This document shows positions 8,699 to 17,344 of a DNA stretch of 62,720 bases, piece by piece. The position numbers and the translations under genes were made by a program. The notes beneath the pieces are model-generated. The model was not told the DNA's origin. It made no database searches and was given only the letters and a program-made list of their open reading frames with translations. The number at the start of each line of letters is the position of its first letter. Positions within the stretch are counted from its first letter, which is position 1. The stretch is from Melioribacteraceae bacterium (GTDB lineage: Bacteria > Bacteroidota > Ignavibacteria > Ignavibacteriales > Melioribacteraceae): the NCBI GenBank assembly GCA_023230485.1, contig JALNXG010000012.1:1-62720 (forward strand), read 5' to 3'.

Positions 8699-9610
8699 CT
8701 ATTCGATAGTACCTTCAGCTTCAGCTTCGGCTTCATCATATTTCGAAAGATGGGGCGGGTCAATTTTCTTTAATTTTTCAAATATTGACTTGTCCCAATA
8801 TGATTTCAAATAATCTGCTAATTCCCCACTCTTAGCATCAAAGAATACTTTCATTAAAACACTTCGAGGATCGATTGCATCTTTTGCTTTATCTAAATTA
8901 AGTACCAGTTTAGCGATGTTTGTAAGTGCTTCTTTTTTTGTTTGTGGATTATTATATAAATCTATTCCATTATAATGATAATCGAAATAATCCTGCCTAA
9001 ACTGCTGATAACGCGCATTAAGAATATTATCCATTAATACACGCCGGTTATATGTACTGCTAGTACTCTGCCACCCTTCTGCATAAGGACTTGAAGCTCC
9101 CCTAACCGAGAGATCGGATGCTTTATTATAATAATCTGTTCCACCATTTGGATAATATGAATCCATATCAAATCCAATTATCAAGAAAGCATAGAAATCG
9201 AGAAAACTAGTTAGCCCATCAAAGTCTGCATTATTAAAATACATTGCCTGATTCTTCTCATACTTAAATGACCATGAATTATCGAGTATGTTTAACATCA
9301 ATGAGTGGGTTTGCAAATTCTCTATCGGTCTTTGACTTGTTATTACAACCTGCCCTGAGTATTTAGTTGAATTATCCGAGGAGGTGAAAAAAACATTAAA
9401 GGTACATTTTATTTTTTCACCCTCCCAATTTCCATTCGTGAATTTATTACTATTAAAATAATCTTGCACTTGCTGCTGAAACTTTTCCAATTTTTCTTTA
9501 GCAATAGTTTGTAATTGCTCATAGTTAACAGTAACAATTACATCAAGTTCTTGCGCACTCACAGATGCAGTAATAAAAAGGACAAAAATTATGGATAAGA
9601 ATTTTTTCAT
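8699..9610 (-). CDS. porD: DUF4835 protein, type IX secretion component PorD-like
   Basis: A 303-residue exported protein with signal peptide FLSIIFVLFITASVSAQ. The mature part matches the DUF4835 family, which includes PorD of Porphyromonas: an opening ELDVIVTVNYEQLQ, a middle YAFLIIGFDMDSYYPNGG, and a C-terminal RSVLMKVFFDAKSGEL. PorD is needed for type IX secretion. Window proteins with T9SS sorting signals (45938-47311, 49081-51165, 51930-52301) would be clients. It is convergent with the HEAT-cyclophilin gene (3 bp apart) and divergent from a PorV/PorQ-like barrel, which supports an envelope role. The precise step is not known. Confidence 0.75.
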   Translation of the reverse strand: MKKFLSIIFVLFITASVSAQELDVIVTVNYEQLQTIAKEKLEKFQQQVQDYFNSNKFTNGNWEGEKIKCTFNVFFTSSDNSTKYSGQVVITSQRPIENLQTHSLMLNILDNSWSFKYEKNQAMYFNNADFDGLTSFLDFYAFLIIGFDMDSYYPNGGTDYYNKASDLSVRGASSPYAEGWQSTSSTYNRRVLMDNILNARYQQFRQDYFDYHYNGIDLYNNPQTKKEALTNIAKLVLNLDKAKDAIDPRSVLMKVFFDAKSGELADYLKSYWDKSIFEKLKKIDPPHLSKYDEAEAEAEGTIE

Positions 9611-9684
9611 ATTTATCTCTTAGGAATTATTGGATAAAGATATCTAATTGAATTAAATTTAACAATCAAAATTGAGAATTTCCG

Positions 9685-10491
9685 ATGAAATTCTTTGTTA
9701 ATATAACTTTTCTACTCTTTGTAGGCATAAAATGTTTCGGGCAGTCCTATGCCGGTGCAGAGTTTAACTCGATGGGGTATTCCTCATCACAGACTTCTCT
9801 TACATCTTTTTCACTTTTTAGTAATCCCGCTTCCCTTTCTGAAAACAAAATAATTCAATCAGGTATTAGTTATACACCCGCGCCATTTGGCGTAAAAGAG
9901 CTATCCACTTTCCATGCGACAATTAATTTGCCTACAAAGATTGGAAGTTTCGCAATCGGTTATAGCGATTACGGATATGATTTATATTCAGAAAAGAGAT
10001 TTCTCATTTCATATAGCAGAAATATTATTGACAAGTTCTCATTAGGGACTACACTTGTTTATAATTCACTTTCGATAACTAATTACGGCAATAGTGGAAT
10101 AATTTCCGCAAATCTTGGCGCTTTTTATAAAATTAGTAATAGAATAAGAATCGGCGGAAGTATTGAAAACATTACTAATTCCTCTTACGGTCAATATACT
10201 AATCAATTAGATAAAAGTTATTGGTTAGGAACTACATATACTTTCTCTAATGAATTACAATTATCGGCAGCATTAAATAAATATTATGACGAGAAAGAAG
10301 CATTTAGAGTCGGATGTGAATATTATCTTCTTAATTATCTCCCCATTAGATGCGGATATATCTCTGAACCTGTTTCTTTTACTTTCGGTCTGGGTATTAA
10401 TCAAGGTATATTATCTGTAAATTATGCTCTTCTTACTCATGAAATTTTTGAATTAACTCACAATCTATCTATCACAATCAATTTTGATTAA
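9685..10491 (+). CDS. PorV/PorQ-like outer-membrane beta-barrel protein
   Basis: A 268-residue protein with signal peptide FVNITFLLFVGIKCFGQ followed by repeated amphipathic strands. The pattern GAEFNSMGYSSSQTSLTSFS, then LFSNPASL, is typical of the FadL-like/UPF0164 barrels that include PorV and PorQ of type IX secretion. It lies divergent from the PorD-like gene and overlaps the next barrel gene by one base (TAATG). I infer a 12-14 strand barrel. Whether it is a true PorQ or a general member cannot be told from sequence reading. Confidence 0.55.
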   Translation: MKFFVNITFLLFVGIKCFGQSYAGAEFNSMGYSSSQTSLTSFSLFSNPASLSENKIIQSGISYTPAPFGVKELSTFHATINLPTKIGSFAIGYSDYGYDLYSEKRFLISYSRNIIDKFSLGTTLVYNSLSITNYGNSGIISANLGAFYKISNRIRIGGSIENITNSSYGQYTNQLDKSYWLGTTYTFSNELQLSAALNKYYDEKEAFRVGCEYYLLNYLPIRCGYISEPVSFTFGLGINQGILSVNYALLTHEIFELTHNLSITINFD

Positions 10492-12119
10492 TGACGGGCA
10501 CAAGAATATTTTTTATTCTTTTTATAACTACTTCGCTTTTATCCGGTCAGGAAATAGATTCAACTTTTTTTCAAAATGATTCTACTTTCTCCGAAATCTT
10601 TTTTGATTCAGATCAGATAGAAACTAATTATTTTGATGACCTTTTTGATCTATTATATACTATTCCCTCAAATCTTCAAAAAGGGAATTTTTCATTCAAA
10701 TCAAGATTCAAAAATCAATTTTTGCCTTCGTTGCCAAACAACTATAAAGGCAATAGTTATAAATTTTTTAATCGCCTAATAACTGATATTGGAAAAGCTC
10801 GCCTCGCTATAACTACCGAAAAAGACCCGGGAGAAGAAAATTATTTTGACTTCATTAATCTTTCCCTAATGATTAAAGATATTTATCCCATCAGTAAAAT
10901 CATTCTCGGTAGTTATAATATTGAGTTTGGAGAGGGACTTATACTCTGGAGTCCTTTTAGAACTTATAAATCATCTAATGATATTTTTAGAATCAGACAG
11001 AATAAGAATAATCTTAATCAATATATCGGAAGCGGTGAGACAACCTTTCTCTCCGGTGCTGCTTCTACAATTTCTTTAGGCGATCTAAATATCACACCAT
11101 TCTATTCTTATCGGAAATTGGATGGATATAAAACTCCAACCGGACTTCATCGAACCGAAAACGAAATAGCAAAGAAACGTATTAATAAAGAAATTTTTTA
11201 TGGAGGTATGCTAAACTATTTTAAGAAAGATATTATTGAAGCAGGTTTTTTATTTTACAATCAAGAAAATCAAAACTTCTATTCACTCTCTTATAAAAGT
11301 AAATATAATCGAATTGGAATTTCTGGTGAAGTCGCTTATCTCAATTCTACTGCATTCTCTAATTCAGTAACATTGCGGCTTTCAGGAAATAATTTTTTAT
11401 ATGCTAAAATCAGATATTTCCCTAAATATTTTTATTGCAGTTATTCAGGTGCATTCGCCGAAGGAGATAATTCAAATAACGAAACCGGTTATTATTTCGG
11501 AATTAATAGCACATTATTCCCTTCATTAAAATTAGACGCTTATGTTGATTTTTTCAAACGAAGCTCTCCCGATTCCCTTTTTAATTTTTTTCAAAGAGGA
11601 AAAGAATATTTTGTAAACCTTACATATCAAATTCGGAAACAGGATGAACTAAGAATATCTTACAAACTAAAGAAAAGTTATTCTTCTCCTCAAAGAACTT
11701 CACTAAAACTATTTTACTTATTCCAACTATTTTCAGAATTAAGTTTATCGACGCGGTTAGATTATGTATCGGTAGATTGCGCTCCGCAGAAAGAAGAGGG
11801 TTATCATATTTTTGAAGAGATTTCTTATAGACCTTCAAAGAACTTACAACTAAATTTTAGAATAAGTTTCTTCTCAACTCATTCATATAATTCAAGAATT
11901 TATATCTATGAAAGGGATGTAAGTGGAATTTTTTCTAATTTTCTCGCTTATAATAGAGGTATTCATGTTTACTTATTAAGTAAGTTTACTATTAGCGATA
12001 GGTTTAAATTGGGATTGAAGTATTCAGACTCCTTAAAAAGTGAGGATTTTGATTCAATTTCACTTAAAAATAGTAATCGGAATAATAATCTCACCATTCA
12101 AATAGAAGCTGCTTTCTAA
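10491..12119 (+). CDS. Outer-membrane beta-barrel protein, unknown function
   Basis: A 542-residue exported protein (signal peptide IFFILFITTSLLSGQ) made of alternating aromatic strands across its length, ending in NNNLTIQIEAAF with a terminal Phe as in BAM-assembled barrels. The segment IILGSYNIEFGEGLILWSPF, then SGAASTISLGDLNITPFYSY, is shared with a Bacteroidota/Ignavibacteria barrel family often carrying an N-terminal helix-hairpin-helix; no such domain is obvious here. It is translationally coupled to the preceding barrel gene (TAATG). Function unknown. Confidence 0.6.
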   Translation: MTGTRIFFILFITTSLLSGQEIDSTFFQNDSTFSEIFFDSDQIETNYFDDLFDLLYTIPSNLQKGNFSFKSRFKNQFLPSLPNNYKGNSYKFFNRLITDIGKARLAITTEKDPGEENYFDFINLSLMIKDIYPISKIILGSYNIEFGEGLILWSPFRTYKSSNDIFRIRQNKNNLNQYIGSGETTFLSGAASTISLGDLNITPFYSYRKLDGYKTPTGLHRTENEIAKKRINKEIFYGGMLNYFKKDIIEAGFLFYNQENQNFYSLSYKSKYNRIGISGEVAYLNSTAFSNSVTLRLSGNNFLYAKIRYFPKYFYCSYSGAFAEGDNSNNETGYYFGINSTLFPSLKLDAYVDFFKRSSPDSLFNFFQRGKEYFVNLTYQIRKQDELRISYKLKKSYSSPQRTSLKLFYLFQLFSELSLSTRLDYVSVDCAPQKEEGYHIFEEISYRPSKNLQLNFRISFFSTHSYNSRIYIYERDVSGIFSNFLAYNRGIHVYLLSKFTISDRFKLGLKYSDSLKSEDFDSISLKNSNRNNNLTIQIEAAF

Positions 12120-12121
12120 CC

Positions 12122-12152
12122 TTGCTAAAATTGACTTTAATGTCTAATTTTG
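12122..12152 (+). promoter_or_regulatory. Bacteroidota-type promoter of the tricarboxylate operon
   Basis: TTG (12122-12124), 20 nt spacer, then TAATTTTG (12145-12152) fits the -33 TTTG / -7 TAnnTTTG consensus of Bacteroidota sigma factors. It lies 30 nt before the first ATG and its -7 box overlaps a palindrome. Confidence 0.5.
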
Positions 12153-12168
12153 ATTATCTAATCAAAAT
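12147..12168 (+). promoter_or_regulatory. Perfect 22-bp palindrome, candidate operator
   Basis: ATTTTGATTA (12147-12156) and TAATCAAAAT (12159-12168) are exact inverted copies separated by TC. The left arm overlaps the -7 promoter box and the right arm ends 13 nt before the first ATG, the place for a dimeric repressor. No regulator gene is adjacent. Confidence 0.55.
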
Positions 12169-12181
12169 AATGAGGTCTTAA

Positions 12182-13360
12182 ATGAGAACAATTGTAGCAC
12201 TTCCCGGAGACGGAATCGGTAAAGTTGTACTAGCAGAATCAATTAGATTATTAGAAAAAGCGGGTTTTGAAGCTAATTATGTATGGGGTGATATTGGATG
12301 GGATTATTGGTGTCAAGAAGGCAATGCACTTCCACAACGTACAATCGATTTAATAAAAGAACACAAAATTGCTCTATTCGGAGCGATAACAAGTAAACCA
12401 AAAGATGCCGCTGAAAAAGAATTAGCTCCTGAATTAAAAGGAAAAGGTTACGTTTATTTCTCCCCGATCGTTAGCCTAAGACAACATTTTAATTTAGATA
12501 TTTGCATTCGTCCATGCCTTTCATTCAAAGGTAATCCACTTAATTTTATTCGTAAATCCGCAGATGGTGGCTATGAAGAACCATTGGTTGATACTGTAAT
12601 TTTTAGACAAAATACTGAAGGACTTTATGCAGGCGTGGAATGGACTAATCCTCCTAAGAACGTCCGCGATGCATTAGAAACACATACTAAAATGAAATTC
12701 TTCAAAGATGTACCAAGTGAAGATATGGCTGTATCTACGCGTATAATCACTCGTAATGCGGCACAAAGAATTATCAGAGCAGCATTTGAATACGCTGATA
12801 AATATGGTTACAATAATGTTACTGTTTGCGAGAAACCAAACGTACTAAGAGAAACTTCCGGTATGATGGTTCAAGAAGCTAAAAAGATTTCAAAAGATTT
12901 TCCTCATATCGCAATGTGGGATACCAATATCGATGCGCAAATGATGTGGCTTACAAAAAATCCTGAAGACTACGGTGTAATTGTTGCTGAAAATATGTTC
13001 GGCGATATTATAAGCGATGGCTTCGCAGGATTAGTTGGTGGTCTTGGTTTCGCTTGCAGTGCTAATATCGGTGATGAATATGCAGTATTTGAACCAACTC
13101 ATGGCTCAGCTCCTAAATATGAAAAATTAGTACCATCAATCGTTAATCCAATCGCTATGTTTATGAGCGCATGTATGATGCTTGATCATATAGGTGAGAA
13201 TGAAACAGCCAATAAAATAAGAAAAGCAATTGCTAAAGTTGTAGAAGAAGGTAAATTCAGAACTTATGATATGATGAAACTTAGAGGCAATGCAGAAGTA
13301 TTTAATTTCGGTGCTGTTTCTACTATCGATTTAACAGATGCAGTTATTGCTAAATTATAA
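12182..13360 (+). CDS. Isocitrate/isopropylmalate-type dehydrogenase, substrate uncertain
   Basis: A 392-residue beta-decarboxylating dehydrogenase. LPGDGIGKVV near the N-terminus, FRQNTEGLYAG at about 142-152, the Lys/Asp metal-binding region WDTNIDAQMMW and AENMFGDIISDGFAG, and the NAD-site stretch FEPTHGSAP are all present. The substrate loop reads SPIVSLRQHFNLDICIRP; its Ser, Arg and Arg are kept but the Asn of isocitrate dehydrogenases is not in its usual place, so isocitrate, homoisocitrate or another 2-hydroxy-3-carboxy acid are all possible. It is the first gene of a six-gene operon with a Lys4-type aconitase and citrate lyase subunits. Soluble; NAD rather than NADP is my guess. Confidence 0.8.
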   Translation: MRTIVALPGDGIGKVVLAESIRLLEKAGFEANYVWGDIGWDYWCQEGNALPQRTIDLIKEHKIALFGAITSKPKDAAEKELAPELKGKGYVYFSPIVSLRQHFNLDICIRPCLSFKGNPLNFIRKSADGGYEEPLVDTVIFRQNTEGLYAGVEWTNPPKNVRDALETHTKMKFFKDVPSEDMAVSTRIITRNAAQRIIRAAFEYADKYGYNNVTVCEKPNVLRETSGMMVQEAKKISKDFPHIAMWDTNIDAQMMWLTKNPEDYGVIVAENMFGDIISDGFAGLVGGLGFACSANIGDEYAVFEPTHGSAPKYEKLVPSIVNPIAMFMSACMMLDHIGENETANKIRKAIAKVVEEGKFRTYDMMKLRGNAEVFNFGAVSTIDLTDAVIAKL

Positions 13361-13371
13361 TCGGGATAATT

Positions 13372-13902
13372 ATGAAAGAAAAAGTTAAGCAGATGTGGCA
13401 GGAAATTGACTGGATTAAAGATGAATCACTACGTGAGAAAGTATTAGATTGTTGGATTTATGCGATTGAGAATAGCGTTCTATCTCCTGAAGATTTGGAG
13501 GTTATTCCCTTCTCTCTCTTAATTAAAAATTGCAACGTGACTTTTATGAATCATAAAAAAACATGCGTTCATCTTGCAGTCGAAATGGCGAATATAATGA
13601 AGAAAAATTTCGGCGATGAAGTAGCAATCAATATGGATTATTTAATTGCAGGTGCGATATTAATTGATGTGGGTAAACTTATTGAATATGAAAGAATCGA
13701 TGGAAAACTTACTACAAGTGAAGCCGGTAAATTAGTTCGCCATCCATTCTCCGGTCTTGCAATTGCAGATCGTTTCGGTCTGCCTTATGAAATTCAACAT
13801 ATTATCGCAACACATTCAAAAGAAGGAGACCTCGGCAAACGCACTACTGAATCAATTATTGTTCATCATGCTGATTTTGTCTCTTTCGAACCGTTTAAAT
13901 AG
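13372..13902 (+). CDS. HD-superfamily protein with an altered HD doublet
   Basis: A 176-residue protein with the spacing of an HD phosphohydrolase: His67, Asp99 in AGAILIDVGKLIEYE, His124 in RHPFSG, His148 in IATHSKEGD and a late HHAD (165-168). The position that should be His of the His-Asp pair is Ile98 (codon ATT). Without that ligand metal binding would be changed, so catalysis is in doubt. It starts 11 nt after the dehydrogenase stop and ends 9 nt before the aconitase start, so it belongs to the operon. Relatives next to MmgE/PrpD genes carry LLHDVGKLLEYE as I recall. Substrate unknown. Confidence 0.7.
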   Translation: MKEKVKQMWQEIDWIKDESLREKVLDCWIYAIENSVLSPEDLEVIPFSLLIKNCNVTFMNHKKTCVHLAVEMANIMKKNFGDEVAINMDYLIAGAILIDVGKLIEYERIDGKLTTSEAGKLVRHPFSGLAIADRFGLPYEIQHIIATHSKEGDLGKRTTESIIVHHADFVSFEPFK

Positions 13903-13911
13903 AGGAAATAA

Positions 13912-15888
13912 ATGAAACAAACATACACTGAAAAGATTGCACACAAATTCGCTTATGGATTAGAGCCGGGACACTCCGTTAGAGCCGGTGATTATATTTC
14001 AATTAAACCTGCTTACGTTATGACTCACGATAATACCGGTGCCGTTATCCCTAAATTCAAAGGGCTTGGAGCGACTAAGCTTTCAAATCCTCGTCAAGTA
14101 GTGCATACACTCGATCATAATATTCAAGATAAAAGCGAAAAGAATTTAGAAAAATATCGTAAAATAGAAGAATTTTCTAAATCGATGGGTGCTGATTTTT
14201 ATCCCGCAGGAAGAGGAATCGGTCACCAAATTATGTGCGAAGAGGGTTATGTATTCCCCGGTACAATGGTGGTTGCTTCTGATAGCCATTCTAATATGTA
14301 TGGTGGACTTGCATGTCTCGGCACTCCCGTCGTTCGTACAGACGCCGCAGGCATTTGGGCAACAGGTAGAACTTGGTGGCAAGTACCTAATATCGTGAAC
14401 GTTCAACTGACGGGTAAACTTGGTATAGGCGTAACAGGCAAAGATGTAATTATATCTCTATGCGGGTTCTTTAATAATGATGAAGTTCTTAACTCTGCTT
14501 TGGAATTTACAGGCGATGGTATAAAATATCTCTCTATTGAACAGCGTTTAACTATCGCGAATATGACAACCGAATGGGGTGCTTTAACAGGTCTCTTCCC
14601 TGTCGATGATATTCTTATCGATTGGTATAAGAAACGTATTGCATTTATTGAATCACGCGGCTTGCAAGGTGTTCCTTCAGATGCAGACGGCAATGGAGTA
14701 AATCCTCGCTTAAATCAAAAACGTCTCGAAAAATTAATTAATTCCAAAGATGAACTACGAGCTGATCCCGATGCTTACTATTCAAAGACTATTTCTTTCG
14801 ATTTATCCTCTGTTACTCCTCATGTTTCCGGTCCGAATACAGTAAAGAAAATGAAATCGATTGATGAAGCACGCAGCGAAAAAATAAAGATTAATAAAGC
14901 TTATTTAGTATCATGCGTTAATAGCCGATTAGATGACTTGGCAGAAGCCGCAGAAATCTTAAATGGGAAAAAGATTGATGAAAATGTAAAATTTTATGTA
15001 GCCGCCGCTTCCAATGAAGTGGAAGAAGAGAGCCGCAAACGTGGCGATTGGCAGAAACTAATTGATGCCGGTGCTATTGCTCTTCCTCCCGGATGCGGTC
15101 CTTGCATCGGTCTCGGTACAGGTCTCTTGGAAGATGGAGAAGTTGGTATCTCCGCTACTAATAGAAATTTCAAAGGAAGAATGGGTTCTGCTACTGCGTT
15201 CGCTTATCTCGCTTCTCCTGCCGTTGTTGCTTATTCAGCTCTAAAAGGTTTTATCGATTTTGATTCTGTGCCAGGAAACGACAATGAAATTACTGGTGAA
15301 ATTACTATAAATACAAAAACTGCTTCCGAAGAATCTGAAGTAAGTATTGTCAATGGATTTGAAGAAACCGTTACAGGAAGCATAATATTCTGTAATCAAA
15401 ATAATCTTAATACTGACGGTATCTATCCGGGCAAATATACCTACAACGATGATTTCTCTAAAGAAGATCAAGCGAAAGTAGTTATGGAAAACTACGACCC
15501 TCAATTCGGAAAGATTGTCGAAGAGGGTGATATTCTTGTAAGCGGATATAATTTCGGGACGGGTAGTTCTCGCGAGCAAGCGGCTACTGCACTCAAATAT
15601 CGTGGTATTAAATTGGTAATAGCCGGTTCATTCAGCGAGACTTATAAACGAAATGCTATTAATAATGGATTCTTGACTATTGATTGCCCAAAATTCTATG
15701 AGTACCTAAATGATATTTATGGAAAAGAAGAATTATCAGTAAAAATAAACTCAAAAATGAAAATAAACTTTAGAAAATCGACTATCGAATTTGAAGAACA
15801 TGTTTTCAGTTTTAGTCCCGTTGGTTCTGCAGCTCAAGAACTTATTGTAATGGGTGGATTAGAAAGTTGGATAAAAAATAATTTATAA
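13912..15888 (+). CDS. Single-chain aconitase family enzyme of the Lys4 (homoaconitase) type
   Basis: A 658-residue [4Fe-4S] dehydratase. The three cluster cysteines are Cys335 (YLVSCVNSRLDDL), Cys395 and Cys398 (GCGPCIGLGTG). DSHSNMYGGL, TTEWGALTGLFP and the swivelling-domain motif FGTGSSREQAATAL are intact. The stretch RTDAAGIWATGRTWWQVP and the later DNINTDGIYPGKYTY-like segment match what I remember of fungal homoaconitase Lys4 far better than ordinary AcnA/AcnB or LeuC. Homoaconitase hydrates cis-homoaconitate to homoisocitrate in lysine synthesis. Genomic partners here are a dehydrogenase, MmgE/PrpD and citrate lyase subunits, so citrate/isocitrate or a homologous tricarboxylate is likely. 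GAGG (13901-13904) supports the start. Confidence 0.8.
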   Translation: MKQTYTEKIAHKFAYGLEPGHSVRAGDYISIKPAYVMTHDNTGAVIPKFKGLGATKLSNPRQVVHTLDHNIQDKSEKNLEKYRKIEEFSKSMGADFYPAGRGIGHQIMCEEGYVFPGTMVVASDSHSNMYGGLACLGTPVVRTDAAGIWATGRTWWQVPNIVNVQLTGKLGIGVTGKDVIISLCGFFNNDEVLNSALEFTGDGIKYLSIEQRLTIANMTTEWGALTGLFPVDDILIDWYKKRIAFIESRGLQGVPSDADGNGVNPRLNQKRLEKLINSKDELRADPDAYYSKTISFDLSSVTPHVSGPNTVKKMKSIDEARSEKIKINKAYLVSCVNSRLDDLAEAAEILNGKKIDENVKFYVAAASNEVEEESRKRGDWQKLIDAGAIALPPGCGPCIGLGTGLLEDGEVGISATNRNFKGRMGSATAFAYLASPAVVAYSALKGFIDFDSVPGNDNEITGEITINTKTASEESEVSIVNGFEETVTGSIIFCNQNNLNTDGIYPGKYTYNDDFSKEDQAKVVMENYDPQFGKIVEEGDILVSGYNFGTGSSREQAATALKYRGIKLVIAGSFSETYKRNAINNGFLTIDCPKFYEYLNDIYGKEELSVKINSKMKINFRKSTIEFEEHVFSFSPVGSAAQELIVMGGLESWIKNNL

Positions 15889-15902
15889 TATGGAGATTAG
15901 AT

Positions 15903-17339
15903 ATGGGAAAGACAATTTCTCGAATAATGTCAGAATATGCAGTTAATTTGAAATATGAGGATTTACCAGAAAATGTAATAACTGAAGTGAAAAGATATTT
16001 ATATGATTCGATCGGATGCGCATTAGGTGCAATGAATACTAAAGACGTAAATGTAATTAGAGATATCTATAATGAAATGGGTGGGAAGGCAGAATCCACA
16101 GTAATCGGATTTGGTGATAAAATTCCGGCAGTAAATTCATCATTAGTTAATTCTTTAATGATTCGCTCATTGGATTTTAATGATATCTATTGGAAAGATG
16201 ATCCAAGTCATCCATCAGATATTATCCCTGCAGCACTATCCACAGCGGAAATGATGAATGCTTCGATGAAGGATGTAATTGTTGCAATAGTATTAGCTTA
16301 TGAATTTGAACAGCGTCTATGCGAGTTTGCTAAACCGGGAGTAAGAGAGAGAAAATGGCATCATGCTACTCTTACTCAATTTGTTTCTCCTTTGGTTGCT
16401 GGAAAAATTCTGGGCTTAACGGTTGATCAAATGGTGAATGCAATCGGCATTAATGGTTCGCATAATCATACAATCGGCTGTCCTACTGCCGGTAAATTAA
16501 CAATGATGAAAAATACAGTTGATCCTATGGCAGTGCAGGCAGGTGTATTCGCAGCTCTTATGGCTAAGAAAGGATATACAGGAACGGAAGCCGTTTTTGA
16601 AGGTAAAGAAGGTTTTATGGATTGCTTTTTTGGATGGGATGTAAAAGAAAATGCAGTATCTCCAATTTTAATGAAAGGTCGCGAACGTGCTGAAGAATGG
16701 GCTTGGGATATCGATATGATGACTAAGAATCTTGGTAATCCATTTAAGATTTTTGAATGTAGTATGAAGGCATTCCCTACTGAAGCATTGACTCACACTC
16801 ACATCTCCGCCGCTCTTAATATCGTAAAGAAAAATAATATTAGTTATGATCAGATTGAATTAGCTACGATTACAACAATTGCACGTGCATGTGATATATT
16901 ATTCGATCCGCATAAATACCGCCCTGAATCAAGAGAAACCGCCGATCATTCACTCCCTTATTGTATCGCCGCAGCTTTAGTCGATCATAAAATTACTACT
17001 GAATCATTCAGTGATGAAAAACTAAAAGACCCACGTATTTGGGAAGTCATCGATAGAATTAAAGGAGAAGCATCAGAAGAATTTGAACTGATGTTCCCTG
17101 CTAAACAACCATCAAAAGTTGTAATTACAACTAAGTCCGGTGAGACTTATTCAGAATATCTCGAGTATCCAAAAGGTGATCCGAGAGAACCGATGTCGAT
17201 GGAAGATTTAGATAATAAATTCAATGCTCTTACCGTTTCAGTTCTATCAGCAGATAGACAAAGTGAGATTAAGACAATGGTATTTAACGCAGAGAAGTTT
17301 AACGCAATAGATTTTATGAATAAATTGAGTATCAATTAA
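15903..17339 (+). CDS. MmgE/PrpD family dehydratase-like protein
   Basis: A 478-residue MmgE/PrpD protein, the family of 2-methylcitrate dehydratase, cis-aconitate decarboxylase and iminodisuccinate epimerase. SLDFNDIYWKDDPSHPSDIIPAAL, the GINGSHNHTIG helix and KAFPTEALTHTHI match the conserved lid and helical domains. PrpD dehydrates 2-methylcitrate and also citrate, so here it may carry out the dehydration half of the interconversion whose hydration half is done by the Lys4-type enzyme next to it. It sits 14 nt after that gene and 5 nt before the citrate lyase fusion. The exact substrate is not readable from sequence. Confidence 0.8.
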   Translation: MGKTISRIMSEYAVNLKYEDLPENVITEVKRYLYDSIGCALGAMNTKDVNVIRDIYNEMGGKAESTVIGFGDKIPAVNSSLVNSLMIRSLDFNDIYWKDDPSHPSDIIPAALSTAEMMNASMKDVIVAIVLAYEFEQRLCEFAKPGVRERKWHHATLTQFVSPLVAGKILGLTVDQMVNAIGINGSHNHTIGCPTAGKLTMMKNTVDPMAVQAGVFAALMAKKGYTGTEAVFEGKEGFMDCFFGWDVKENAVSPILMKGRERAEEWAWDIDMMTKNLGNPFKIFECSMKAFPTEALTHTHISAALNIVKKNNISYDQIELATITTIARACDILFDPHKYRPESRETADHSLPYCIAAALVDHKITTESFSDEKLKDPRIWEVIDRIKGEASEEFELMFPAKQPSKVVITTKSGETYSEYLEYPKGDPREPMSMEDLDNKFNALTVSVLSADRQSEIKTMVFNAEKFNAIDFMNKLSIN

Positions 17340-17344
17340 GGAAT

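Noticed and set aside
15241..15579. A 112-codon minus-strand frame inside the Lys4-type aconitase
   Set aside because: Shadow of the real gene; no start site and no family pattern.
15903..17339. Naming the MmgE/PrpD gene prpD
   Set aside because: Family members act on several unrelated acids, and no methylcitrate synthase or lyase is nearby, so a symbol would claim too much.
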